From assembly GCA_021801945.1 (NCBI GenBank), contig JAKABE010000045.1:1-13614 (forward strand): a stretch of DNA of 13,614 nucleotides. Reading direction: 5' to 3'. Below the pieces are notes generated by a model. That model made no database searches. It was not told where the DNA came from and worked only from the letters and a program-made list of their open reading frames with translations. A program made the position numbers and the translations under genes. Position 1 is the first letter of the stretch. Each line of letters starts with the position of its first letter. Shown here one piece after another: positions 6,999 through 13,614 of the stretch. This stretch comes from Acidobacteriota bacterium (GTDB lineage Bacteria > Acidobacteriota > Terriglobia > Terriglobales > Acidobacteriaceae).

Positions 6999-8597
6999 TT
7001 ACTTCGGCGACTTCGCTGCTTCATCCCCGGTTTTCTCTTCGTGGTATTCCGTCTCGGTGTTGATGGCCCAGATGTTGTCCTTGGCGAGGACATCATTCAC
7101 AATGTTGTCGACGGCGGTCATGGCGGTAAGCATGGAGTGGTCCTGGTTGTTGTACTTGTGCATACCGTTGCGGCCCACGAGGAAGAGGTTTTCGAAGCTG
7201 TCAGTGTAGCGCCGGATCTCATCAAACCGCGCGTAGCTGCCGAAGTAGGCGGGGTAGGTCTTGGGAACGCGCACCACATGCGCGTCCTCCACATCCTCGG
7301 CCTTGAGAAGGCCGATGCGCGATACTTCCTCGATAGCCAGCCTGGTCATCTCCTGGTCAGAGAGCTTCCAGAGCGAATCGGACTCATTGCAGAAATATTC
7401 GAGGCCAATCCAGGTCTTTTGTGGATCTTGCACAAGCCAAGGGCTCCAATTGTTGAAAATCTGCAGGCGGCCCACGGTCACGTCCGGCTCCTGGATATAG
7501 ATCCAGTTGTCCTTAAGCGGTGAACCATCTACCTCGGAGGCGTCGAGCTTACGCGCCAGCAGCCCCACGGTGATGAAATCGCGATACATGAGCCCTTCGC
7601 TGATCTCAGCCACCTCCTTGGGCACCGGACAGGAAAGGCTGCGCACCAAATCGCGCACGGGCATGGTGGAGAAGAAGTAATCGCCCGAAAAGACGCAGCG
7701 CTCGCCCGTCTGGTTGACGCCTTCGACGGAGACAACCTTGTTTCCTTGCACATGAATGCGGTCAATGGAGACGCCCAGATGGATTTCGCCGCCACCCGCA
7801 CGCACCAAATCCGCCACATGCTCCCAAAGCTGGCCGGGGCCGAATTTGGGATAGAGGAACTTTTCGATGAGGGAGGTTTCCGTCTGTTTTTGGGCGATGC
7901 CGTCAGAGCGGCCGGGCGCAAAGGTCTTGCGCAGGAAATGCAGGGCAACGGCTTTGAGCGACAGACCCTTGATGCGCTGCGCGCCCCACTCGGCGCTGAT
8001 TTCTTGGCAAGGCACGCCCCAAACCTTTTCGGTATACGACTTGAAAAACGTGAGGTAGAGCTGGCGGCCGAAGCGGTTGATGAGAAAATCCTCGAGCGAG
8101 TGCTCCTCGCGCCGCGGCAGCAGAGCCGAGCGCATGTAGCTGATGCCGCAACGGAGGGTGCGGACCGCTCCCAACTTTCTGAGGGTACCGGCAGTCAGGC
8201 GGATGGGATAATCGAAGAAGCGGCGTAGAAAGTAGATGCGGCTTTTGCGCTGGCGCACAAGCATGACTAGGTCTTCAGCGCGGGGGTCCGGACCGCCGGG
8301 CGACGCAGGAACCTCGCGTTGCCGCCCCTGGTATCGAAGGCGTCCGCCCGCGCCGTCACTGGCCTCGACGGGCATCATCTCCAGCCACCAGCGCATGACG
8401 CGGTCCGATTTCGAGAAAAAGCGGTGGCCGCCGATATCCATGCGGTTGCCCTTGTAGCGGACAGTGCGCGAGATGCCACCGATCTCTTGGCTGGCTTCGA
8501 TCACAATGGGTTTGATTCCCGAGCGCCGCTGGAGTTCGATAGCCGCCGTCAGCCCCGCAGGACCCGCTCCGATGATGATCGCCTTACCTTGCTTCAT
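6999..8597 (-). CDS. FAD-dependent NAD(P)/amine-oxidase-like oxidoreductase (COG1232 type)
   Basis: The product is 532 residues from ATG 8597, with GGGAG five bases upstream. The N-terminal dinucleotide-binding motif [16 protein letters not shown] is followed by the ribose-binding acid in [10 protein letters not shown] and by [12 protein letters not shown], a signature shared by UDP-galactopyranose-mutase-like and protoporphyrinogen-oxidase-like flavoproteins. The C-terminal FAD-contact segment reads [19 protein letters not shown]. Proteins of this exact architecture commonly sit next to glycosyltransferases in surface-glycan loci. Here it lies 79 bases after the stop of a GT-C-like membrane protein on the same strand. 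The reaction is therefore likely a flavin-dependent step on a sugar or lipid-linked sugar, but this is inference. It is not a confident HemY/HemG, so no symbol is given. Cytoplasmic; no signal peptide is seen. Confidence 0.85.
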   Translation of the reverse strand: MKQGKAIIIGAGPAGLTAAIELQRRSGIKPIVIEASQEIGGISRTVRYKGNRMDIGGHRFFSKSDRVMRWWLEMMPVEASDGAGGRLRYQGRQREVPASPGGPDPRAEDLVMLVRQRKSRIYFLRRFFDYPIRLTAGTLRKLGAVRTLRCGISYMRSALLPRREEHSLEDFLINRFGRQLYLTFFKSYTEKVWGVPCQEISAEWGAQRIKGLSLKAVALHFLRKTFAPGRSDGIAQKQTETSLIEKFLYPKFGPGQLWEHVADLVRAGGGEIHLGVSIDRIHVQGNKVVSVEGVNQTGERCVFSGDYFFSTMPVRDLVRSLSCPVPKEVAEISEGLMYRDFITVGLLARKLDASEVDGSPLKDNWIYIQEPDVTVGRLQIFNNWSPWLVQDPQKTWIGLEYFCNESDSLWKLSDQEMTRLAIEEVSRIGLLKAEDVEDAHVVRVPKTYPAYFGSYARFDEIRRYTDSFENLFLVGRNGMHKYNNQDHSMLTAMTAVDNIVNDVLAKDNIWAINTETEYHEEKTGDEAAKSPK

Positions 8598-8676
8598 GAA
8601 TCTCCCGCAGAACGAAAGGGCCTGTAAATTCTTATCATCCTAGGTCAGGCTGCTGGCTGACAACGCCAAGGGCGAG

Positions 8677-10221
8677 CTATCGCCCGGCGGACAAAGAGGC
8701 TGGCTTGCGAATATAAAGATCGCACCCGTAACCCCATTGCGCTCTCATCAATCGGTGACCGAAGAGAGTGATCCAAAGATGCTCCGGCGCGGTCTGAATT
8801 CGTTGAAAGTCGCTGGCCTGCAGCACACCAGGCAGAGGACGCACGCTATCGGCCGGCCCATGGTATGCGGGGTAGCAGTTGGCGATTCCCGCCAACGAGG
8901 CGTAGTGGTGTGAATCGTTGGCTTTGTCCAATTGGATCAAGTGGTGAAACTCGGGCTTAAAAAGATCATACTCGTCACCCTCTACGTCAACAATCGGCGC
9001 GGGTGAGGACAAGTGCGCCAATAAGAAAGCTGGCTGGCCTTCGGCTGCCCGATAGGAAGGAATTTGCTCGGCCCGCTGAAGCAGGCTGACGGCGGTTTCG
9101 GGCAAATTCATCAGCATGAAGACAATCAGCACAACTAACCAGGGAATACCGGGCAAGTGAACCCGGCCGGAGGTGGCCAGGACCCCGAGAGGAAAGCAAA
9201 AGGCGAGCAAATATATGTAGTTAGGCTGCACTGGGAAGGCCATGATCGAGACCGCGAGGCTAAGCGCCGCGGCGATGCTGAGGCATAAACCATAGCCGGA
9301 AAGCTGACGACGGTATGCAATCAACAAGCCAACGGTGAGCACCACGATCATCAGCGCCACAAAGTACCGGCCAGCCAAGAGGGGTCCTCCCCGAAAGGTG
9401 CCGAGGCGCCAGGCTTGTGCGAAGGTGAAGTTGGTATGACCTGAGATGATGGAATCGCTTATGCCGAGGCCGGTCTTCGCCCCGAGCGCGTGTTGGGCAA
9501 AGCGAATCAGGGAATTCGGAGCAATGGACCAATAGAGAAGCGCGACGGCGGCCACCGGAATCGCAGCGGCGAGAGCCATCGTGACCAGGGTATTCAAGGC
9601 GCGCGCCTTTTCCGTGCGCAGATCGACGCGGGACATGAGCAAAAAGGCGCACCACACTCCGGCGATTATTGCCGCGAAAGGATGCGCCAAAAAGGTGAGC
9701 GCAAGCAGGAGGCCAACCATCGAAGCATGAGAATGAGGACGTAGCGTGTAGCGAACAGCGATCAGGAAGAGAATCAATCCCAACACTTCCGGGCGGTCGT
9801 GGGTGACGAACAGAACCGGCAGCGCTGCGATGATCAGCGCGGCTACATGGCGCAAGCGCGATGGCGGCAGTGTCAGGATGGTATGCAGGGCAAGAGCGGC
9901 TGCAGCCAGACCCAGTAGCAGATTAAAGAAGGTACCCGCATAGCTACTCCCGGAGAACAGTTTGATGTATGCAGCAAATAGCAGTGGCATCAGCGGCGTA
10001 TAGTGGGCGAAAAAGTGCGGCGCCAGATCGTGCGAGTAAACAAGTGCGGCCGACTCAAACGATCCGTACGCGCCCAGGTTCCACCCCGCATCGCGGAATA
10101 TATAGACGTCAGTTCCCGCCAAATCGGGCGCTAGAGCAGCCGTCAGAGCGAACCATGCCAGAGTGCTGAGTGCGAATAGAAGCGATAGGTGCCAGTCCTT
10201 CCACTTTCCCAAAGATTCCAT
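8677..10221 (-). CDS. Polytopic membrane protein, probable GT-C-fold glycosyltransferase
   Basis: The product is 514 residues from ATG 10221, with AAAGGAG 12 bases upstream. One hydrophobic segment (~12-31) is followed by an extracytoplasmic loop with GTDVYIFRDAGWN (Asp38, Asp44), then about nine more transmembrane segments to residue ~385 and a ~130-residue soluble C-terminal domain. That plan is typical of GT-C enzymes (PMT/ArnT/GT83-like), which move sugars from polyprenyl-phosphate donors across the inner membrane, with an acidic residue in loop 1 as catalytic base. The usual DE pair is not obvious, so the assignment rests on layout more than motif. The downstream FAD oxidoreductase suggests a shared glycan role. 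The alternative is an uncharacterised integral membrane protein. Confidence 0.72.
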   Translation of the reverse strand: MESLGKWKDWHLSLLFALSTLAWFALTAALAPDLAGTDVYIFRDAGWNLGAYGSFESAALVYSHDLAPHFFAHYTPLMPLLFAAYIKLFSGSSYAGTFFNLLLGLAAAALALHTILTLPPSRLRHVAALIIAALPVLFVTHDRPEVLGLILFLIAVRYTLRPHSHASMVGLLLALTFLAHPFAAIIAGVWCAFLLMSRVDLRTEKARALNTLVTMALAAAIPVAAVALLYWSIAPNSLIRFAQHALGAKTGLGISDSIISGHTNFTFAQAWRLGTFRGGPLLAGRYFVALMIVVLTVGLLIAYRRQLSGYGLCLSIAAALSLAVSIMAFPVQPNYIYLLAFCFPLGVLATSGRVHLPGIPWLVVLIVFMLMNLPETAVSLLQRAEQIPSYRAAEGQPAFLLAHLSSPAPIVDVEGDEYDLFKPEFHHLIQLDKANDSHHYASLAGIANCYPAYHGPADSVRPLPGVLQASDFQRIQTAPEHLWITLFGHRLMRAQWGYGCDLYIRKPASLSAGR

Positions 10222-10224
10222 GAC

Positions 10225-10237
10225 GGAGCTAAGCTCC
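10225..10237. promoter_or_regulatory. Palindrome overlapping the glycosyltransferase Shine-Dalgarno
   Basis: GGAGCT-A-AGCTCC has perfect 6-base arms with a single central base. On the minus strand, the GGAG of the AAAGGAG ribosome site lies in one arm. A hairpin in the mRNA could hide the site; a one-base loop is too tight for the full stem, so the inner pairs would open. Confidence 0.3.
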
Positions 10238-10404
10238 TTTCCATGCCTGGATAGAAAGCAAGTGTCGAAGATGACATTGCGGATTAAGTCCCTCTAATTT
10301 TCGGCTAATATGAATAAGACGCTTACAAGTCTTCTTATAACTTTCGAGTTATTCGATCACTAAGGTACCCGATGGTGACTCGAAACGATACACATGTCAC
10401 AACA

Positions 10405-10511
10405 AGCGCAGATCGGGAGACCCGCGCTGCAGTCGGCCAAGATGCTGGAGCTACCAGCGCGTATTGCCTACCGGCGATGGATCGGCACTCTACGCCTTCG
10501 GGAGAGATGCA
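10405..10511 (+). repeat. Structured repeat R1, copy 2 (candidate ncRNA or REP-like element)
   Basis: Partner of 5915-6021. Hairpin A is perfect here: GCTGG, loop AGCTA, CCAGC at 10444-10458; four of the five loop bases differ from copy 1 while nine of ten stem bases are the same. Hairpin B at 10485-10510 has GCA/TGC plus CTCT/AGAG, then CC(UUCG)GG. The strand with UUCG is +, antisense to both neighbours, which favours an independent element over a leader or trailer of an adjacent mRNA. Confidence 0.65.
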
Positions 10512-10559
10512 CAAACGAGTGAGCCCGGACACGGAGTCGCGTCGCTAGAACGCTTTCAG

Positions 10560-10608
10560 TTCACTTACCGGCACTACGGCATCGTGTAAGTGGGCATTTC
10601 TAAGTGAA
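10560..10608 (+). repeat. Alternative hairpins made of iterated CACTTA/TAAGTG words
   Basis: CACTTAC at 10562-10568 pairs with GTAAGTG at 10586-10592. TTCACTTA at 10560-10567 pairs equally well with TAAGTGAA at 10601-10608, so the two stems exclude each other. A further CACTT lies at 10616-10619 inside R2. Repeated short words in both orientations resemble arrays of transposase-binding sites at insertion-sequence ends. Confidence 0.45.
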
Positions 10609-10661
10609 AAAGACCACTTGACCGCACGGCTTCTGTAAAGGGCTGAATTGAAGACGCTGTG
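10577..10661 (+). repeat. Dispersed repeat R2, copy 2
   Basis: Partner of 245-325. It begins CGGCATCGTG and runs through AAGTGGGCATTTCT, CACTTGACCGCA and GCTGTG. It carries six bases missing from copy 1, at the second AAGTG word. From TGTAAGTGGGC at 10585 it looks like an IS21-type end (TG start, repeated internal words), but there is no transposase and this is a resemblance only. Confidence 0.65.
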
Positions 10662-10749
10662 GACCGGAAACGGAGGATCCCAGGGATGGGTCTTCATGCG
10701 CGGGAAGGAAGAGCGCGCTGGATTCGATGATCTTGGAGGGGCGGCGATA

Positions 10750-11625
10750 TTATCTCTGCAACGCCTGCTGACGCCTCAACTCCGCTTCAAACGCCTGCTC
10801 GCGGTCGGCGATGTAGGCCTTATAACCTGCGGGATCGACGAAGGCGTTCCGGTCGCCGTTCTTCCAGCGCGCGTACTTCTGCCGCAGGCCGAAGTAGCTG
10901 CCGTGCGCGCCGAGGAAGAGGTCGCAGGGCAGGCTTTTCAGGACCGTGAATCCGTGTTCGTAATCTGAGGCAATTTGCGGATAGGCCCTGTTGTGGACCA
11001 GCTTGTAGCCGGGATTTACATTGGGGCTGCCGACGATGACCACGCGCATGCTGCGTCCATCAAAGGGTTCCTGAAAGGTCCAAGTGGTGGTGCCCTTGGT
11101 ATGGCCCGGAGTGAGATGGGCGGTGAGGACAGTGCCGCCGAGGCTGACCGTGTCGCCGTCGTGAAGAACGCGATCAACGTGGGCAGGCGGGAAGTGCATG
11201 GATTTGTCGTGGGCGTATTGGAAGTCGTCCCGGCCGCCGGACTCGACCACGGGCACGTCTTCGGCCATGACCTCGTACCTTGCGCCGGTGAGCTTGATGA
11301 TCTCTGCGCTGCCTGCGCAGTGGTCGTAGTGGGCGTGGCTGATGAGGAGGATTTTAATGTCCTTGAAGTGGAAGCCGAGTGATCGGACGCTCCTTTCGAT
11401 CAGAGGAACATCGGAGACGAGGTCGCTGTTGATGAGGATGAGGCCGTCCGGGGTGACGATGAGATAGGAAGCCAAGTCTTCGGTGCCCACATAGTAAAGA
11501 TTGCCGGCGATATGGAAGGCAGGAAACGGCGTCGTCCAGGCAGGATCCTGCGCACCGGCGAGAACGATCCCCGAGCTTAACAGCACAAGCAAGGCAAGAA
11601 AAGCGAGAATGCGGGTAACTTTCAC
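10750..11625 (-). CDS. Subclass B3 metallo-beta-lactamase fold protein, secreted
   Basis: The product is 291 residues from GTG 11625, with GGAG five bases upstream. An N-terminal signal peptide (basic MKVTR, hydrophobic core to ~22, then LAGAQD) sends it to the periplasm. The B3 zinc ligands are all visible: His97, His99, Asp101 and His102 in SHAHYDHCAG, His175 in TPGHTKGT and His241 in LGAHGSY. The GLILINSD segment and the ~290-residue length are also B3-like. B3 enzymes hydrolyse beta-lactams including carbapenems using two zincs. The same fold also includes non-lactamase hydrolases, so antibiotic activity is likely but unproven. It shares a GTGA overlap with murF (murF stop TGA 11624-11622), so it is translationally coupled as the last visible gene of a murE-murF-bla operon. 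Codon use matches its neighbours, with no sign of recent transfer. Confidence 0.9.
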   Translation of the reverse strand: MKVTRILAFLALLVLLSSGIVLAGAQDPAWTTPFPAFHIAGNLYYVGTEDLASYLIVTPDGLILINSDLVSDVPLIERSVRSLGFHFKDIKILLISHAHYDHCAGSAEIIKLTGARYEVMAEDVPVVESGGRDDFQYAHDKSMHFPPAHVDRVLHDGDTVSLGGTVLTAHLTPGHTKGTTTWTFQEPFDGRSMRVVIVGSPNVNPGYKLVHNRAYPQIASDYEHGFTVLKSLPCDLFLGAHGSYFGLRQKYARWKNGDRNAFVDPAGYKAYIADREQAFEAELRRQQALQR

Positions 11626-13037
11626 TTGAGCTCCGGGGTTCCGTTTTGATTTTTGAGAACTTCAATGGCGCGCTCAAGGCGTACGCCGCGGGAGCCCTTG
11701 ACCAGCGCCACGTCACCCTCACACAGGTTCTGTTTGAGCCACAGGCCGGCGGCTTCGGCATCGGGAAGAAAGATGGATGCGACTCCACCGGCGGCGGCGG
11801 CCGAGGCCAAGTGCCGGGCGTTTCCCTGCACGCCGACAACGAGGTCGAGGCCGACGTGGGCGGCAGCGCGCCCGCACTCTTCATGCAGCGCAGAAGCGCG
11901 GTCGCCCAGTTCCAGCATTTCGCCCGCCACGAGGATGCGGCGGCCGGCGGCGGGACGAGCGGCCAGGGTGCGAATCATCGCACGCAGAGCCTCGGGATTG
12001 GAGTTGTAACTATCGTTGAGGAGGATGGCCCCGGCGATCTCGATCACCTCACCGCGCTTGTCGCCGGCAGTGAGAGATTCCAGCGCCGCCACGGCGGCCT
12101 CGAGATCGACGCCGGCCTCCAACGCGACGGCCAGCGCGGCAATGGCATTCGATGCGTTGTGCTCGCCGAGCAGCCGGAGGGAGAAGCCGCCTTGACGGCC
12201 GCCGGCGCGATAATGCACGTGCAGGCCGGTGGAATCTTCGTTGACGTTGAGAATGCGCGGGTCAGCGCAAGGGCCGGCGCCGAAGTAGACGACGAGACCT
12301 TGAAAATCACGGCCAAACTGCGAGACGTAAGGATCGCAGCAGTTTAAAAAAGCCACGCCACTGGATGGCAGCGCGGCGACCAGCTCGAACTTGGCGCGCG
12401 CGATTCCGGCTTGGCCTTCGGCGAAGTTCTCGATGTGAGCCGTACCCACATTGGTGATCACGCCCCAGTCGGGCGCGGCGATGCGCGCGAGGGCGGCGAT
12501 CTCGCCGGAGTGATTCATGCCCATCTCCAGGACGGCGATCTCGTGGCTGGGGTCGAGGCGCAGCAGCTCCAGGGGCAAGCCAAAGTTGTTGTTGAGATTG
12601 CCCTGCGACTTGAGGACACGAAACTTTGCGCCCAGCGCGGCGGCGATGGCCTCCTTTGTGGTGGTCTTGCCGGCCGAGCCGGTGATGGCGATGAGGCGCC
12701 GGCCCCACTGGCGGCGCACATGCGCGGCCAGCGACTGGAGGGCAACGAGCGGGTCTTCAGCGACGAGCAGGGTTGCGGCCAGCGCTTTGTCAGGCAGCGT
12801 GGCCACCCGCGCACGCGAAACCACCGCGGCCAGCGCACCGCGCGCCAGAGCGGCGGCTACAAAATCGTGGCCGTCAAGCCGCGCGCCCCGGACGGCAAAG
12901 AACAGCTCGCCGGGGGCAACGGTGCGTGAATCGATGGAGTAGCCGCTGACGGTGAGCGCACCGGCGTTGGTCACGCGCGCCGGGGCCTCCAGCACCGCGC
13001 CCGCGCCGATAGCCGCCTCTGCAAGCGTCAGCTTCAC
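11622..13037 (-). CDS. murF: UDP-MurNAc-tripeptide--D-alanyl-D-alanine ligase MurF
   Basis: The product is 471 residues from GTG 13037. Landmarks are the Mur N-terminal SIDSRTVAPGELFFAVRG (34-51), the ATP-binding P-loop GSAGKTTTKE (120-129), NLNNNFGLPLELL, the EMGMNHSGEI metal/ATP segment, the ITNVGTAHIENF loop and the LNDSYNSNPEAL motif specific to MurF. It adds D-Ala-D-Ala to UDP-MurNAc-tripeptide in the cytoplasm, the last step of soluble peptidoglycan precursor synthesis. Length is close to the usual ~450. Its GTG start overlaps the murE TGA stop as GTGA, and its own TGA overlaps the beta-lactamase GTG in the same way, so ribosome re-initiation probably links all three genes. Confidence 0.96.
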   Translation of the reverse strand: MKLTLAEAAIGAGAVLEAPARVTNAGALTVSGYSIDSRTVAPGELFFAVRGARLDGHDFVAAALARGALAAVVSRARVATLPDKALAATLLVAEDPLVALQSLAAHVRRQWGRRLIAITGSAGKTTTKEAIAAALGAKFRVLKSQGNLNNNFGLPLELLRLDPSHEIAVLEMGMNHSGEIAALARIAAPDWGVITNVGTAHIENFAEGQAGIARAKFELVAALPSSGVAFLNCCDPYVSQFGRDFQGLVVYFGAGPCADPRILNVNEDSTGLHVHYRAGGRQGGFSLRLLGEHNASNAIAALAVALEAGVDLEAAVAALESLTAGDKRGEVIEIAGAILLNDSYNSNPEALRAMIRTLAARPAAGRRILVAGEMLELGDRASALHEECGRAAAHVGLDLVVGVQGNARHLASAAAAGGVASIFLPDAEAAGLWLKQNLCEGDVALVKGSRGVRLERAIEVLKNQNGTPELK

Positions 13038-13614
13038 TGCCCCTCACGATAGCCCAATTCGCTCAGCGTGGAAAGCGCAATCTTGGCGTCGTCGAAGGGA
13101 AGCACACGGTCGGCCAGAATCTGCTCCTTCTCATGGCCCTTGCCCGCGATGAGGACGACGTCGCCGGGGGCGGCCTCTGCAAGGGCGAGACGAATGGCGG
13201 CAGCGCGATCCGGCTGGATGGTGTACCGGATGCCGCTTAACTTCAAGCCGGGCTCGATCTCAGCCAGGATTGCCTGCGGATCCTCGGAGCGGGGATTATC
13301 GCTGGTGGCCACCACAAAATCACTGCCCTCGCCGGCGGCCTGCCCCATCGTGGGCCGCTTGGCGCGGTCGCGGTCGCCACCGCAGCCGAAGAGCGTAATC
13401 ACGCGGCCGCCCTTCTGCGCTGTCATTTGCCTGGCCAGCGCGGTAAGGTTGCGCAGGGCGTCGTCCGTGTGCGCATAGTCCACGATCACCGTGAAGGGCT
13501 GGCCGGCATTGACGGGCTGGAAACGGCCAGGCACTGGTTTGAGCGCGGGAACTGAGGCCACAAGACTGGAAAATGGAATGCCACGGGCATGGGCAGCGGC
13601 AAATGCAGCGAGCA
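13034..13614 (-). CDS. murE: UDP-MurNAc-L-Ala-D-Glu--meso-DAP ligase MurE (5' partial)
   Basis: Only the C-terminal ~193 residues are inside the window. The frame stays open past the Met codon at 13561 to the right edge, and the extra residues (GIPFSSLVASV) align with the Mur middle/C-terminal linker, so the start lies outside. Visible motifs are VDYAHTDDAL, LFGCGGDRDRAKRP, ATSDNPRSEDP and VLIAGKGHEKEQ. The DNPR motif is the signature of MurE enzymes that add meso-diaminopimelate rather than lysine, implying mDAP-type peptidoglycan. The central ATP site and carbamylated Lys are off-window. It is the first visible gene of the murE-murF-bla run, and its TGA at 13036-13034 overlaps the murF GTG. 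Confidence 0.95.
   Translation of the reverse strand, partial: LAAFAAAHARGIPFSSLVASVPALKPVPGRFQPVNAGQPFTVIVDYAHTDDALRNLTALARQMTAQKGGRVITLFGCGGDRDRAKRPTMGQAAGEGSDFVVATSDNPRSEDPQAILAEIEPGLKLSGIRYTIQPDRAAAIRLALAEAAPGDVVLIAGKGHEKEQILADRVLPFDDAKIALSTLSELGYREGQ

Larger units (their letters stand above)
10222..10749. other. Repeat-rich intergenic region between two minus-strand units
   Basis: No convincing gene is present. From left to right it holds a short palindrome at 10225-10237, an AT-richer stretch at 10270-10360 with a weak TAAGAC/GTCTT inverted pair, repeat R1 copy 2 (10405-10511), hairpin words and repeat R2 copy 2 (10560-10661), then ~90 bases without recognisable structure up to the beta-lactamase stop. 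Both repeats point to the + strand, opposite to both flanking genes, so they are not simple UTR parts of those genes. No rho-independent terminator with a T tract follows the beta-lactamase gene. Confidence 0.6.

Noticed and set aside
10559..10610. Rho-independent terminator for the beta-lactamase operon
   Set aside because: On the minus strand the T run comes before the hairpin, not after it, and the stems are short with a long loop; better explained by repeat R2.
10750..11625. Glyoxalase II or generic MBL-fold hydrolase
   Set aside because: The signal peptide, ~290-residue length, GLILI segment and His/Asp spacing fit subclass B3 better than glyoxalase II.
11646..12347. 233-codon + strand open frame opposite murF
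   Set aside because: Antisense to clear murF motifs in the other frame; low-complexity Gly/Ala/Arg content typical of GC-rich shadow frames.

Overview
This looks like chromosomal DNA from a GC-rich, Gram-negative-type bacterium that makes meso-diaminopimelate peptidoglycan. Gene content, codon use and the dispersed intergenic repeats fit Acidobacteriota best, but that assignment is inference. Only the first ~244 bases differ: by my hand count about one third GC, carrying the start of a DUF58 gene that is cut off mid-domain. I see no rRNA, tRNA, CRISPR array or complete mobile element.

Layout, left to right. (1) 1-244: a foreign-looking AT-rich scrap with the tail of one gene overlapping the head of a DUF58 gene. 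It is fused at ~244/245 to a repeat (R2) that recurs at 10577-10661. (2) 427-1416 (+): a pseudo-receiver/GGDEF protein with a GMDEF active-site motif. (3) 1480-2739 (-): HemW, divergent from (4) 2829-3950 (+), a membrane-anchored metallophosphoesterase, and (5) 4003-5727 (+), a malic enzyme. (6) 5728-6134: a gene-free stretch with repeat R1, then 6135-6920 (+), a coiled-coil/zinc-ribbon protein of the COG1579 type. (7) 8677-10221 and 6999-8597 (both -): a probable GT-C-like membrane glycosyltransferase followed by an FAD-dependent oxidoreductase. (8) 10222-10749: a repeat-rich gap holding the second copies of R1 and R2. (9) 13614-10750 (-): a tight operon murE > murF > subclass B3 metallo-beta-lactamase.

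How the genes work together. The operon in (9) is the clearest unit. Both gene junctions are 4-base GTGA overlaps, so a secreted B3 beta-lactamase-fold enzyme is translationally coupled to two cytoplasmic peptidoglycan-precursor ligases. The remaining genes are mostly single-gene housekeeping or small pairs.

The most unusual non-coding signal is R1, a 110-base repeat present twice on the + strand. Its differences fall in loops or preserve pairing in a hairpin capped by a C(UUCG)G tetraloop, which suggests a structured RNA or a REP-like element. R2 carries iterated AAGTG/CACTT words like an insertion-sequence end, and it sits exactly where the foreign DUF58 fragment stops.
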